A DNA stretch of 64,000 bases from NCBI GenBank assembly GCA_949840775.1, contig CATKXO010000009.1, forward strand, positions 25,388 to 89,387, given 5' to 3'. Below are positions 40,097 to 52,100 of this stretch, in pieces. The translations under genes and the position numbers were made by a program. Position 1 is the first letter of the stretch; every line of letters starts with the position of its first letter. Source of the DNA: an uncultured bacterium (GTDB lineage: Bacteria; Bacillota; Clostridia; Oscillospirales; Oscillospiraceae). The notes beneath the pieces were generated by a model. The model was not told the DNA's origin. It worked only from the letters and a program-made list of their open reading frames with translations, and made no database searches.

Positions 40097-40836
40097 GCAT
40101 GTTTTTTGAGTACGAAATTCGTTTAAACGGCCTGGACGTGGACGGCCGGAACCAGTGCAAGGCGTCGGCCCTGCTCAACCACCTGCAAAACGCCGCCACC
40201 CTGGCGGCGGAGGACGGGGGCTTCTCCCGGGACGTGCTGGTGGAGCGGTACGGGGCCTTCTGGATGCTGGCCCGGTCCTGGTACCGGCTGTCCAAGCCCC
40301 TGCGGTATGAGGACAAGCTGACCGTCCGCACCTGGCACCGGGGGGGCAAGGGGGCCATCATGTACCGGGACTACGACATCCTGGCCAACGGCCAGCCGGT
40401 GGGGGAGTCGGTATCCGCCTGGGTGCTGGCCAGCCTGGACAGCCACAAGCTGGTGCGGCTGTCTGCCATCCCCGAGCTGGAGGGCACCGGCGGCGGGGCC
40501 CTGTGCAAGACCATGACCCTGGCCAAGCTCCGCCAGCCCGGCGATTTGGCGGAGGCGGAGCGCCGGCCCATGCGGTACAGCGACTGTGACCTCAACGGCC
40601 ACGTGAACAACACCCGGTACGCCGACTTCGCCTGCGACGCGGTGGGGATGGAGCGCCTGGCCGGCGACCGCTACCTGGCCGAGATGCAGATCGGCTACCT
40701 GGCCGAGTGCCGCCCGGGGGAGGTGCTCTCCATCCAGACCAGCGGCTTGGGGGACAGCCGGTTCGTCCGGGGGGTGGACATGGAGGGCAAGGCCCGGTTT
40801 GAGTCTGTTTTGATTTTCGGAGAAACGCCGGTTTAA
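40093..40836 (+). CDS. Acyl-ACP thioesterase family protein
   Basis: 247-residue double hot-dog protein of the FatA/bacterial acyl-ACP thioesterase type, which releases fatty acids from acyl carrier protein. The N-terminal domain has a YEIRLNGLDVDGR start, the catalytic-region ARSWYRLSKPLRYED and TWHRGGKG; the second hot-dog has RYSDCDLNGHVNNTRYADF with the conserved Asp-x-Asn-x-His. The start ATG overlaps the previous gene by 4 bp; ATG 40099 is an alternative. Together with the DegV protein elsewhere in the window it hints at free fatty acid handling, which is inference only. Confidence 0.9.
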   Translation: MSMFFEYEIRLNGLDVDGRNQCKASALLNHLQNAATLAAEDGGFSRDVLVERYGAFWMLARSWYRLSKPLRYEDKLTVRTWHRGGKGAIMYRDYDILANGQPVGESVSAWVLASLDSHKLVRLSAIPELEGTGGGALCKTMTLAKLRQPGDLAEAERRPMRYSDCDLNGHVNNTRYADFACDAVGMERLAGDRYLAEMQIGYLAECRPGEVLSIQTSGLGDSRFVRGVDMEGKARFESVLIFGETPV

Positions 40837-40849
40837 GGGGGGGTATGGG

Positions 40850-41152
40850 ATGAGGGTCAGTCCTTATATCAGTGGCGCGGTGCGGCAGTTTGCCTATTGG
40901 TTTGCCCACGGGACGCTGGGGTATCCGTTGCTGGAGGGCGTCGAATATTTGGACGATACTCTGAAGGAAGAGAGCAGCTTTGCCGAAACAGCCTTTGCTA
41001 TTTTCATGAACAACCTGGAGCTGGACAAGGCCGGAAAAGTGACCAATTACAAATACTGCGAGCGGCGGGCCGCACAGTATATCAAGTGCTATTTTGAGCC
41101 CGAATATCAGGTGGAACCGCCCTTTGAGGAATGGGAAGTGGAGTTGTATTGA
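40850..41152 (+). CDS. Small protein of unknown function (possibly DUF7677-like)
   Basis: 100-residue protein MRVSPYISGAVRQFAYWF to FEEWEVELY, aromatic- and acid-rich, no signal peptide. The ending EPPFEEWEVEL and the sequence YPLLEGVEY recall small DUF7677-type proteins found next to polymorphic-toxin or accessory genes, but this is from memory and uncertain. GC is lower than in the thioesterase gene upstream. A GC-rich palindromic repeat begins directly after the stop. Confidence 0.65.
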   Translation: MRVSPYISGAVRQFAYWFAHGTLGYPLLEGVEYLDDTLKEESSFAETAFAIFMNNLELDKAGKVTNYKYCERRAAQYIKCYFEPEYQVEPPFEEWEVELY

Positions 41153-41153
41153 A

Positions 41154-42856
<1,703 letters not shown>

Positions 42857-42864
42857 TAAAAAGA

Positions 42865-42898
42865 GCCCGAGGCGATTGGCCATTGCCTCGGGCTTTTT
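42865..42898 (+). terminator. Terminator of guaB
   Basis: 9-bp stem GCCCGAGGC/GCCTCGGGC, then TTTTT. Confidence 0.9.
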
Positions 42899-42921
42899 CC
42901 GTAGGAAGGAGAAAAACCGGC

Positions 42922-44067
42922 ATGAATCAAAAAGAGGTAAGTGAGCTCCGCCGCAGGTGGCGGCTGGAGAAAAACGCGGTTAGCCGTATTTATGGCTGCT
43001 TTGTCAACGCCAACAAGGAGATTGTCGCCGATCTGGACGAGTCTCTGGGCATGATGTCCCAGGAGGAGGGGGAGCAGTACCTGAGCCTGCTGAAAAAGAC
43101 CCTCTCCGGAACGCTGGGGAAAAATCTGATCGACATCGTCTTTTCCACCCAGCAGGTCATGGACAGCCCGGAGCACCGCCGGCTGATGGCCCTGCGCTCC
43201 AGCGGACTGAAGGACAATGAGACCCGGCAGGATTTTTACCGCACAGTGATCGACAGCCTGGACATGGGAGGCAGCGGCTATCTGCTGCTGATGGCTTTCG
43301 ATACATACGACGTGCCCCGCCGGGGGCGGGACGGCGAGCTCCAGGAGGACGACGCCCAGGAGGTGTTTTCTTATTTCCTCTGCGGCGTCTTCCCCTTAAA
43401 GCTGGGCAAGCCGGAGCTGAACTACTACCCAGGCGACAACGAGTTCCACTGTGCGGCCAGCCAGACGGTGGCCCCGCCTGAGCTGGGGTTCCTTTTCCCG
43501 GCCTTTGACGACCGGGCGGCCAACATCTACAACGCACTGTTCTACTCCCGCAAAGCGGACGAGCTGCACCAGGAGTTCATCGACGCGGTCTTCCACACCG
43601 AGCCCCCCATGTCCGCCGCGGAGCAGAAGGAGACCTTTCAGAATGTCCTGGCGGAGGCGCTGGAGGAGGGCTTCAACATGGAGCTTGTCCAGGCCGTCCA
43701 CGAGCGGCTGACGGACCGCATTCTCCGGCACAAGGAGAGCAAAGACCCGGAGCCCCTGGCTTTGACCGCCCGGGAGATGGGGAGCATCCTCCAGGACTGC
43801 GGCGTGGCCCGGGAGCGGGTGGAGAACTTTCAGGAGCGGTGCGGCGAGCAGTTTGGCTCAGACGCCGCCCTCAGTCCCGCCAACCTGATCGACGCCGGCC
43901 GGTTCCAGCTGAAAACCTCCCAGGCCACCGTGTCCGTGGCCCCGGAAAACAGCTATCTGGTGGAGACCAAGACCATCAACGGCAGAAAGTACATCCTGGT
44001 TCCCGCAGAAGAGGACGTGGAGGTCAACGGCCTGGCCGTCCGCTTTGCGGCAGATTCCGATGTTTAA
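42922..44067 (+). CDS. DUF4317 family protein
   Basis: 381-residue soluble protein of the DUF4317 family, common in Clostridia and functionally uncharacterised. Family-like features are the start MNQKEVSELRRRW, the RIYGCFVN segment, VIDSLDMGGSGYLLLMAFDTYDVP, and the closing ETKTINGRKYILVPAEEDVEVNG. The ATG at 42922 follows GGAAGGAGAAAAACC. It overlaps addB by 8 bp and is therefore likely co-expressed with the AddAB machinery. A link to recombination is suggested only by this position. Confidence 0.88.
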   Translation: MNQKEVSELRRRWRLEKNAVSRIYGCFVNANKEIVADLDESLGMMSQEEGEQYLSLLKKTLSGTLGKNLIDIVFSTQQVMDSPEHRRLMALRSSGLKDNETRQDFYRTVIDSLDMGGSGYLLLMAFDTYDVPRRGRDGELQEDDAQEVFSYFLCGVFPLKLGKPELNYYPGDNEFHCAASQTVAPPELGFLFPAFDDRAANIYNALFYSRKADELHQEFIDAVFHTEPPMSAAEQKETFQNVLAEALEEGFNMELVQAVHERLTDRILRHKESKDPEPLALTAREMGSILQDCGVARERVENFQERCGEQFGSDAALSPANLIDAGRFQLKTSQATVSVAPENSYLVETKTINGRKYILVPAEEDVEVNGLAVRFAADSDV

Positions 44068-47000
44068 GCTGCTGTTGGGCCGGGCGGGGAGCGGAAAGAC
44101 CACAGCGGTACTGAACCGTCTGTGCAAAATGGGACAGGACCGTCCCCAAGTACTGCTGGTCCCCGAACAGCAGTCCCATGAGACGGAGCGAGCGCTGTGC
44201 ACCGTCGGCGGTCCCCAGGCCAGCCTGTACGCCGAGGTGCTGTCCTTCAGCCGGCTGGCCAACCGCGTTTTTCAGACGGCGGGGGGGCTGGGGGAGGAGG
44301 AGCTGGACCCTGGCGGACGGCTGCTGCTGATGTACCGGGCGGTGCAGAGCGTCTCCGCCCGGCTGACCGTCTACGCCCGCCCCTCCCGGCGGCCCGCCTT
44401 TCTTGTCTCGCTGCTGGATACGGCGGACGAGCTGAAAAGCTGCTGCGTCCCCCCAGAGACCCTGGTCCGGGCGGGGGAGGAGGCTCCCGGCCCCGAGGGG
44501 GATAAGCTCCGGGACCTGGGGCTGATTTTTGGGGAGTACGAGGCCCTCACCGCCCGGACAGCCCTGGACCCCCGTGACCGGCTCACCCGGGCGGCGGAGA
44601 AGCTGCGAACCTGCGGCTGGGCCCAGGGGAAGGACTTCTGGCTGGACGGTTTTACCGACTTCACCCCCCAGCAGAGGGAGCTGCTGCGGCTGATTATGGC
44701 CCAGTCCCACTCCATGACCGTTGTCCTCACCTGCGACCGTCTGGAGGAGGACGAGGAGGGGACGGGGATTTTTTCTCCTGCCCGCTGCACCGCCAACACT
44801 CTGCTGCGGCTGGCCGGAGAGGAATATATTTCCTGTGAAGTGGAACACCTTGCCACCCCATCTGCCGGTAAAGAGGAGGCCCTGGTCCATTTGGAACGGT
44901 CGCTCTTTGCCGGGGAGAATCCCCAGCCCATGCCCTGCGGCGGGAGGGTGGAGCTGTTTCAGGCATCTACCCTCCGGGGAGAGGTGGAGTGGACCGCCGC
45001 CCGCATCTTGCAGCTGGTCCGGGAGGAGGGCTGCCGCTTCCGGGACATCGGCGTGGCCGCCCGGAGCTACGGGACCTACCGGGACCTGGTGGAGTCCGTC
45101 TTTGGACGGTACGGGGTGCCGGTCTTTTCCTCCGCCATGACGGACATTCTGGAAAAGCCGGTGATGGCCCTGGTCACCGCCGCCCTGGACGTGACTGCCG
45201 GGGGCTACCGCTATGACGATGTCTTCCGCTACTTAAAGACCGGCCTCACCGGACTGTCCCGGGAGGACGTGGATTTGCTGGAGAACTACGTCCTGAAGTG
45301 GGACATCAAGGGCAGCCGCTGGACCCAGGGGAAGGACTGGAGCTGGCACCCCAAGGGCTACGGCATGAAGTGGACGAAGGAGGATAAAGCCTTTCTGGCT
45401 CGGGTGGACGGTGCCCGGCGGCAGGTGGCCGCCCCCCTGGAGGCTCTGCGTAAGCATAAGAACCGGACGGGGCGGGGGCAGGCGGAGGCCCTTTACACCT
45501 TTATGGAGGAGATCGGCCTGCCCGCCCGGCTGGAGGAGCGGGTGGAGCTGCTGGCCAACCGGGGCCAGCCCACTCTGTCAGAGGAGTACCGCCAGCTGTG
45601 GGATATCCTGTGCGGCGGACTGGAGCAGTGCGCCCTCCTGCTGGGGGACGCCCCCATGGAGCTGGAGGAGTTTGCCCAGCTGTTCAAGCTGGTTCTGTCC
45701 CAGTACGACGTGGGCACCATCCCCGTCTCCCTGGACCGGGTGACGGCGGGAGAGACCACCCGTCAGACCGGACACCGGGTAAAGGTGCTCTTCCTCCTGG
45801 GAGCGGATGACGCCTCCCTGCCCCAGGCGGGAACCTCCCCCGGCCTGCTGTCCGACGACGACCGGGCCCTGCTGTCCGCCTACGGGCTGGAGCTGGCCCA
45901 GTCCCAGCGTGACCTGCTCTACCGGGAGATGACCACCATCTATCAGATCTGCGCCCGGCCCAGTCAGCGGCTGGCAGTGACTTGGTCTGCCCAGGGGGTG
46001 GGAGGGGAGGAGCGCCGCCCCAGCTTTCTGGTCCAGCGGCTGCGGCTGTTGTTCAGCGATTTGATGCCGGTGCAGGAGGAGGAGCTGAAGGGCTCCTTCC
46101 GCCTGGAGGCCCCCTTGCCCGCCCTGGAGCAGGCGGGGCGGGACCGGAACGTCCGCCGGGCCATGGAGCGCCTGCCCGGTTTTCAGGACCGGGTGGCCCG
46201 GCTGGACCGGGCCGCCTCCTGGGAGCGTGGAAGGCTGTCCCGCCAGGCGGTGGACCGGCTGTACGGCAAGCAGGTGGCCATGTCCGCATCCCGGATGGAC
46301 AAGTATAAATCCTGCCACTTCTCCTATTTCATGCGCTACGGCCTGGAGGCGGAGCCCCGCAAGCCTGCCGGATTTACAGCGCCTGAGTACGGCACCTTTG
46401 TCCACTACGTGCTGGAGCATGTCCTCCAGGACAGGATGTTTGCAAAAGACACCCCCGCCCCCCAGGGGGAGGAGGAGCTGGCCGCCTGGAAAAAGAAGCT
46501 CCGCAGGCTGACCAAAAAGGCGGTGGACCGCTATGTGGCGGAGGAGCTGGGGGGGCTGGAAGGCCAGAGCGCCCGGTTCCGGTATCTGTTCCGCCGCCTG
46601 CTCCGGTCGGTCCAGGCGGTGGTGGACAACGTGGCCGAGGAGCTGGCCTGTTCCCAGTTCAAGCCCGTCTCCTTTGAGCTGGGCTTCGGCAGGAGCAAAG
46701 AGGACGACGGGGAGCTGTCCCTGCCCCCGGTGGAGCTGACCTGTCAGGGCGTGACCATCAGCATTACCGGCTTTGTGGACCGGGTGGACGGCTGGGAGGA
46801 GGACGGGCGCCTCCACCTGCGGGTGGTGGACTACAAGACAGGCCGGAAGACCTTTGACCTCACTGAGGTGTGGAACGGCCTGGGACTGCAAATGCTGTTA
46901 TACCTGTTCACCCTGGAGGAGAAGGGCCGGGAGCTCTACGGCCTGCCGGTGGAGGGGGACGGTGTGCTCTACCTCCCCGCTCGTGAGGCGGTCATCCGGG

Positions 47001-47425
47001 CCGGCCGGTCCATCAGCGACGGAGAGCTGCAAAAGCGGGTGGACAAGGAGCTGACCCGCAGCGGTCTGGTGGTGGATAACCGGAAGGTGCTGGATGCCAT
47101 GGAGCCCCAAGGCCCGGGGGGCTACCGGTTCCTGCCCCTGCGGGTGAGTGGCGGACAGGTCACCGGGGAGGCGCTGGCCTCTGCCGAGCGGCTGGGCAAG
47201 CTGGGCAGGCATGTCCGGCGGGTGCTGGAGGATATCTGCCGGGAGCTGGCGGGGGGCAACATCGCCGCCGATCCCTTCTGGCGTGGGCCGGACAAAAATG
47301 CCTGCCGTTTCTGTGACTACGCCGCCGCCTGCCACTTTGAGCCTGGCCGGGGGGGCGACTGCAAGCGCTGGCTGCCCGGCCTGGACGCGGATACATTTTG
47401 GGGACAGATCGAGGAAGAGGGTTAA
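44060..47425 (+). CDS. addB: ATP-dependent helicase/nuclease subunit B
   Basis: Subunit of the AddAB double-strand-break resection complex. It has 1121 residues. The N-terminus has a P-loop LGRAGSGKTT (residues 6-15); the middle is an inactivated helicase fold that reads Chi in relatives. The C-terminal RecB-like nuclease has VVDYKTGRKTFD, and a 4Fe-4S staple is indicated by Cys in SCHFSYFMRYGL and CRFCDYAAACHF. ATG 44060 overlaps the DUF4317 stop. Unusually, addA does not follow directly: two unrelated genes of 1.7 kb lie in between. Confidence 0.95.
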   Translation: MFKLLLGRAGSGKTTAVLNRLCKMGQDRPQVLLVPEQQSHETERALCTVGGPQASLYAEVLSFSRLANRVFQTAGGLGEEELDPGGRLLLMYRAVQSVSARLTVYARPSRRPAFLVSLLDTADELKSCCVPPETLVRAGEEAPGPEGDKLRDLGLIFGEYEALTARTALDPRDRLTRAAEKLRTCGWAQGKDFWLDGFTDFTPQQRELLRLIMAQSHSMTVVLTCDRLEEDEEGTGIFSPARCTANTLLRLAGEEYISCEVEHLATPSAGKEEALVHLERSLFAGENPQPMPCGGRVELFQASTLRGEVEWTAARILQLVREEGCRFRDIGVAARSYGTYRDLVESVFGRYGVPVFSSAMTDILEKPVMALVTAALDVTAGGYRYDDVFRYLKTGLTGLSREDVDLLENYVLKWDIKGSRWTQGKDWSWHPKGYGMKWTKEDKAFLARVDGARRQVAAPLEALRKHKNRTGRGQAEALYTFMEEIGLPARLEERVELLANRGQPTLSEEYRQLWDILCGGLEQCALLLGDAPMELEEFAQLFKLVLSQYDVGTIPVSLDRVTAGETTRQTGHRVKVLFLLGADDASLPQAGTSPGLLSDDDRALLSAYGLELAQSQRDLLYREMTTIYQICARPSQRLAVTWSAQGVGGEERRPSFLVQRLRLLFSDLMPVQEEELKGSFRLEAPLPALEQAGRDRNVRRAMERLPGFQDRVARLDRAASWERGRLSRQAVDRLYGKQVAMSASRMDKYKSCHFSYFMRYGLEAEPRKPAGFTAPEYGTFVHYVLEHVLQDRMFAKDTPAPQGEEELAAWKKKLRRLTKKAVDRYVAEELGGLEGQSARFRYLFRRLLRSVQAVVDNVAEELACSQFKPVSFELGFGRSKEDDGELSLPPVELTCQGVTISITGFVDRVDGWEEDGRLHLRVVDYKTGRKTFDLTEVWNGLGLQMLLYLFTLEEKGRELYGLPVEGDGVLYLPAREAVIRAGRSISDGELQKRVDKELTRSGLVVDNRKVLDAMEPQGPGGYRFLPLRVSGGQVTGEALASAERLGKLGRHVRRVLEDICRELAGGNIAADPFWRGPDKNACRFCDYAAACHFEPGRGGDCKRWLPGLDADTFWGQIEEEG

Positions 47426-47431
47426 AACGCA

Positions 47432-48265
47432 ATGGAAAACAGTAAAAACATTCTCATTATCAACGACATGCCCGGCTACGGCAAGGTGGCACTGGCAGCG
47501 ATGCTGCCTATCCTGTCCAACATGGGACACAGCATCTATAACCTGCCCACCGCCTTGGTGTCCAACACCCTGGACTATGGAACGTTCACGATCCTGGACA
47601 CCACCGATTATATGGTCAAGGCCATTGAGGTGTGGAAGGAGCTGGGCTTTCAATTCGACTGCATCACCACCGGCTTTTTGGCTTCGGCGGCCCAGGTGGG
47701 CATCATCCGGGACTTTATCGCCAGTCAGAAGAAGGAGGGGCTGCTGGTGATGACCGACCCCATCATGGGGGACGACGGCAAGCTGTACAACGGTGTTACG
47801 GAGGAGACCATCGGGAACATGCGGCGGCTCATCGGGGTGGCGGATGTGATTGTTCCCAATCTGACGGAGGGGGAGTTCCTCACCGGGCTGTACCAGGGCA
47901 AAGAGGCCCTGACAAAGGAGGAGGCCCGCCGGGTGGTGGATGGCCTGCTGGCCTACGGCCCCCGTTCCGTGGTGGTCACCAGCGGCCAGGAGGCGGAGAC
48001 GGGCCAGCATGTGGTCTGGGGCTTTGACCACGCCTCGGGAGAATATTTCACCATCCCCTACCGCTTTATCAAGGTCCACTTTCCGGGCACCGGAGATATG
48101 TTCTCCGCCGTACTTACCGGCGAGCTGCTGGCGGGCAGGACCTTCCCCCAGGCCGTCAAGCGGGCCATGGATGTGCTGGAGCGGCTCATCTTCCTGGAGC
48201 AGGACGAGATTGAAAAGAACAAGGGCATCCGTGTGGAAAAGTATTTAAGCGTATTAACGGAGTAA
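47432..48265 (+). CDS. Pyridoxamine/pyridoxal kinase (PdxY/ThiD-like)
   Basis: 277-residue ribokinase-fold kinase that likely phosphorylates pyridoxamine or pyridoxal in the vitamin B6 salvage path. Characteristic segments are the start NILIINDMPGYGKVAL, TDPIMGDDGKLYNG, VIVPNLTEGEFLTG, and the anion-hole motif PGTGDMFSAVLTGELL with catalytic Asp. It lies 7 bp after addB, so it is in the same operon, but has no obvious tie to recombination. ThiD activity is less likely from the MGDDGKLY block. Confidence 0.88.
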   Translation: MENSKNILIINDMPGYGKVALAAMLPILSNMGHSIYNLPTALVSNTLDYGTFTILDTTDYMVKAIEVWKELGFQFDCITTGFLASAAQVGIIRDFIASQKKEGLLVMTDPIMGDDGKLYNGVTEETIGNMRRLIGVADVIVPNLTEGEFLTGLYQGKEALTKEEARRVVDGLLAYGPRSVVVTSGQEAETGQHVVWGFDHASGEYFTIPYRFIKVHFPGTGDMFSAVLTGELLAGRTFPQAVKRAMDVLERLIFLEQDEIEKNKGIRVEKYLSVLTE

Positions 48266-48288
48266 CCAGCATTGAGAGGTTTATATTT

Positions 48289-49113
48289 ATGAGAAACATA
48301 AAACGGGTGATTTTATCTGCCTTTGTTTTCACGTTGATAATTTTAGTTGTTGGTGGCGGCTGCAGTACTGACGGCAATTACAGCGAGGAAGAAAATGAAC
48401 AAGTCGAATCTGACGAATCTATTGTTGCGTTAATTCCTGAACCTAAACCGAATGAGTCTGTGTCTGAGATTACGTCAGAGCCTGTGTCAGAGGAGCAGGA
48501 TCGCCGGCAAGAGGATTTTGACAGATTGGTCAGTGCAGAGGATGTTATTGTATTTGCGGAAAATGGATGGCCGAGCCATCTTCTCAGCGATAAAAGCTTG
48601 TTCCGAATGAAAGTTACAGATGTGACATGCAATGAGAGGGGTATCATAGAATACCTTTTAAACAAATATGATAAGGCATACCTGATGAATACAATAAATT
48701 TCAATTCAAAATTCGAGAGGTATGATGCACTGCGGGAGCTGGCAGGCATTGATTCAGGAGACAATCATGTCGCATTTTGTAAAATCAATATGGAGGTTGA
48801 GCGCATTTGGACCTATGACAATGAAAACACATTGTCTTTGGACAGAGGACTTTTCAGCGCAAAATACTATAGCGAGATTCTTGGTGAATACTCTGGCACT
48901 GCATTCGATTCAAGCACAACACTGTTTCTTGCAGATGATTCGAAAACAGATGAATTGCAATTTAGTGAAGACAAAAATTCTTATCAGGTTGAAGTAATTA
49001 CAGTCGTTCACTATGATGAATATAGTAATAATTATGATGATTACAATGTGATGTTTAGCGACACTATTGTAAACAATGGAAGGTTCAACATAAGAGATTT
49101 AAACGGAGGTTGA
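48289..49113 (+). CDS. AT-rich lipoprotein of unknown function
   Basis: 274-residue lipoprotein: signal ending VGGGC (lipidated Cys25), a Glu/Ser/Pro-rich linker (about 30-75), and an unrecognised globular domain with SKFERYDALRELAG and a Tyr/Asn/Asp-rich tail. Its coding sequence is strikingly AT-rich (many AAA, GAT, ATT codons) compared with addB, the kinase and addA around it, so it looks recently acquired into the operon. No mobile-element ends were found around it. Function unknown. Confidence 0.8.
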   Translation: MRNIKRVILSAFVFTLIILVVGGGCSTDGNYSEEENEQVESDESIVALIPEPKPNESVSEITSEPVSEEQDRRQEDFDRLVSAEDVIVFAENGWPSHLLSDKSLFRMKVTDVTCNERGIIEYLLNKYDKAYLMNTINFNSKFERYDALRELAGIDSGDNHVAFCKINMEVERIWTYDNENTLSLDRGLFSAKYYSEILGEYSGTAFDSSTTLFLADDSKTDELQFSEDKNSYQVEVITVVHYDEYSNNYDDYNVMFSDTIVNNGRFNIRDLNGG

Positions 49114-49115
49114 CC

Positions 49116-52100
49116 ATGCCCTTTCCACTGACAGAGGAACAACGGAACATCGTAGATGACCGGGGCGGGGAGCTGCTGGTATCGGCGGCGGCGGGGTCGG
49201 GCAAGACCCGTGTGCTGGTGGAGCGGCTGCTGGACCGGGTGACCAGGGAGGGGCTGGACATCGACCGCTTTCTGGTGATTACATACACCAAGGCGGCGGC
49301 GGCGGAGCTCCTTGGCCGCATTGCCCAGGAGCTGTCCGACCGGCTGGCTCAGACGCCCAACGACCGCCACCTCCGCCGCCAGGCCACTCTGGTTTACCGG
49401 ACCCAGATATCCACCATCCATTCCTTCTGCGCCGCCCTCCTCCGGGAGAGCGGCCACCTGCTGGACCTGGACCCGGACTTCCGCCTGTGCGACGAGGGGG
49501 AGAGCCGCGTCCTCATGGCCCAGGTGCTGGAGGAGCTGCTGGACAGCCGGTATGAGGACCTGGCAGAGGACAGCCCGTTTGCCCTGCTGGTGGACACCCT
49601 GTCCGCCGGCAGGGACGACAGCCGTCTGGCCCAGATTGTGGTGGATATCTTCGGCCAGGTGCAGAGCCACCCGGACCCCGCCTGCTGGCTGGAGGAGCAG
49701 AAGGAGCTGTGGCGGCTGGAGGGAATCGGCGACCTGACCCAGACCCCCTGGGGCGCGCCCCTGCTGGAGGACGCCAAACGGCAGGCCCGGGCCTGCCGGG
49801 ACCGGCTGCTCCAGGCCCTGGAGCTGGTCCGGTCCGACGAGCTGCTGGGGATGAACTATGCCCCCTCTCTCTCTGCCACTGTGGAGGCGCTGGAGGGCCT
49901 GCTCCGGGAAAACACCTGGGACGGGGTTTGCGCCCGTCTGCCCATCCCCTTCCCAAGGCCCGGCGGGAAGAAGAAGCGGACGACGGAGCTCAGCCCCTTT
50001 GAGGAGGAGCGGGCCCTATGGGCCAGAGAGCGGATCAAGGCCGTTCGGGACCGGAGCAAAAAGGCCCTGGAGAAGATGGCGGTCCCCTTTGAAGGAAACA
50101 CCGCCGCCCAGCTGGAGGAGCTGGCCCTTTCCGCCCCGGCGGTGGGGGCGCTGATGGATCTGGTGCTGGACTTTCAGGAGCGGTTTTCCCGGGAAAAGGT
50201 CCGCCGGGGCGTGCTGGACTTCTCCGACCTGGAGCACTTTGCCGTAAAGCTGCTCACCGGCGGGGAGGGGAAGCCCTCCGACCTGGCCCGGTACTGGGGC
50301 GCCCGGTATGACGAGGTGCTGGTGGACGAGTATCAGGACACCAATGCGGTACAAAACGCCATTTTTAACGCCATCTCCGGCGGCGGGCTGAACCTATTCC
50401 AGGTGGGGGACGTGAAGCAGTCCATCTACCGCTTCCGCCTGGCTGACCCGTCCATTTTCCTGGACAAGTACCGCCGCTTTTCCGGAGGGGACCAGGCGGT
50501 GGAGGGCCAGCCCCGGAAACGGACGCTGTCCCAAAACTTCCGCTCACGGCCCCAGGTGCTGGAGGGGTGCAACGACCTGTTTCGGAGCATTATGTCAACT
50601 GAATTTGGCGAGCTGGACTACACGGATGACCAGGCTCTGGTGCCGGGGAAAGAATTTCCGGAAAACGGTGGGCCGTTCGGTTCCTATGCCCTGGAGTTGG
50701 ATGTCCTGGACCTGTCCTTCCTGGGGGGCCAGGAGGGGGAGAAGGCGGACAAGAACCTGCTGGAGGCCCGCTTTGCCGCCCGGCGCATCCGGGCGCTGCT
50801 GGATGACCCCCTGATGGTGGAGGAGGGAGGCGCCCTGCGGCCCCTGCGCCCGTCCGACGTGATGATCCTTCTGCGCAGCCCCGGTCCGGTGCTGCCCCAC
50901 TACCTCCGGGCCCTCAGCGAGGAGGGCATCCCCTGGACGGCCGGGGGCGGGGAGGACTTTTTCGAGACCACCGAGGTCAATGTGGCTCTGGCCCTCCTCC
51001 AGATCGTAGACAACCCCCGGCAGGATGTGCCCCTCATTGCGGCCTTGCGCTCCCCGGTGTACGGCTTCTCTGGAGACAAGCTTGCCCTCCTCCGGGCAGG
51101 CGGCAAGGGGGATTTTTACAGCGCCCTGGTCCATGCCGCCGAAAATGGGGATGGGGACTGCCGGGACTTTTTGGACAGTCTGGAGGAGCTGCGCTTTGGG
51201 GCGGGAGACCGGACCTGCCGCCAGCTCATGTGGCACATCTTTGAGAAGACCAATCTGTTGGGAATCTTCGGGGCCATGCCCGGGGGAGGGGAGCGGCAGG
51301 ACAACCTTTTGGCCCTCTATGCCCTGGCCGGCCAGCTGGAGGACAGCGGCTGCCTCACGCTGTTCCAGTTTCTTCTGCGGCTGGAGCGGCTGAAAAGTAC
51401 CGGTTCCCGCCTGGGCGCCGCCTCCGGGAAGGGCCGGGAGGGGGAGGGGGTATCGGTCCTGTCCATCCACCGGGCCAAGGGGCTGGAGAAGCCGCTGGTG
51501 CTGGTGTGCGGCCTCACCCGCCGGCTGAACCGGGACAACCTGATGCGCCCTGTCCTCTTCCACCCGGAGCTGGGGGTGGGCCCCCGCGGGCTGGACCGGG
51601 AGCGGATGGTGGAGTACCCCACCCTGGCCCGGCAGGCGGTGGCCCGCCAGCTGGAGCGGGAGATGATGGCGGAGGAGCTCCGCCTGCTCTACGTGGCCAT
51701 GACCCGGGCCCGGGAGAAACTGATCCTTACTGCGGCCGTTGTCGAGGGGGCGGACGCCCTGGCCCGGCTGGGGGAGAGTCTGCCCATCTCCCCTCTGTCC
51801 CTGGAGCAGCAGCAGAGCGTGGGGGCCTGGGTGCTCCTCCACGCCCTCACCCGCCCGGAGGGAGATGCCCTGCGGGCACTGGCCGGTCTGCCGGAACAGG
51901 CGGCGGAAAATCTGGGCCCCGCCTGGGATATCTGTTGGGTGAACGGGACCTCCCTGGGGGAGGAGCATAAAGCGGAGGGCCATTACACCAGCTGGCCCAC
52001 GGAGGAGGGGGCAGAGGTTGACCTGTCTGCCCGGCTGAGCTGGACCTACCCCCATATGGCTGCGGCCAACATCCCATCCAAGCTGACAGCCACCCAGATC

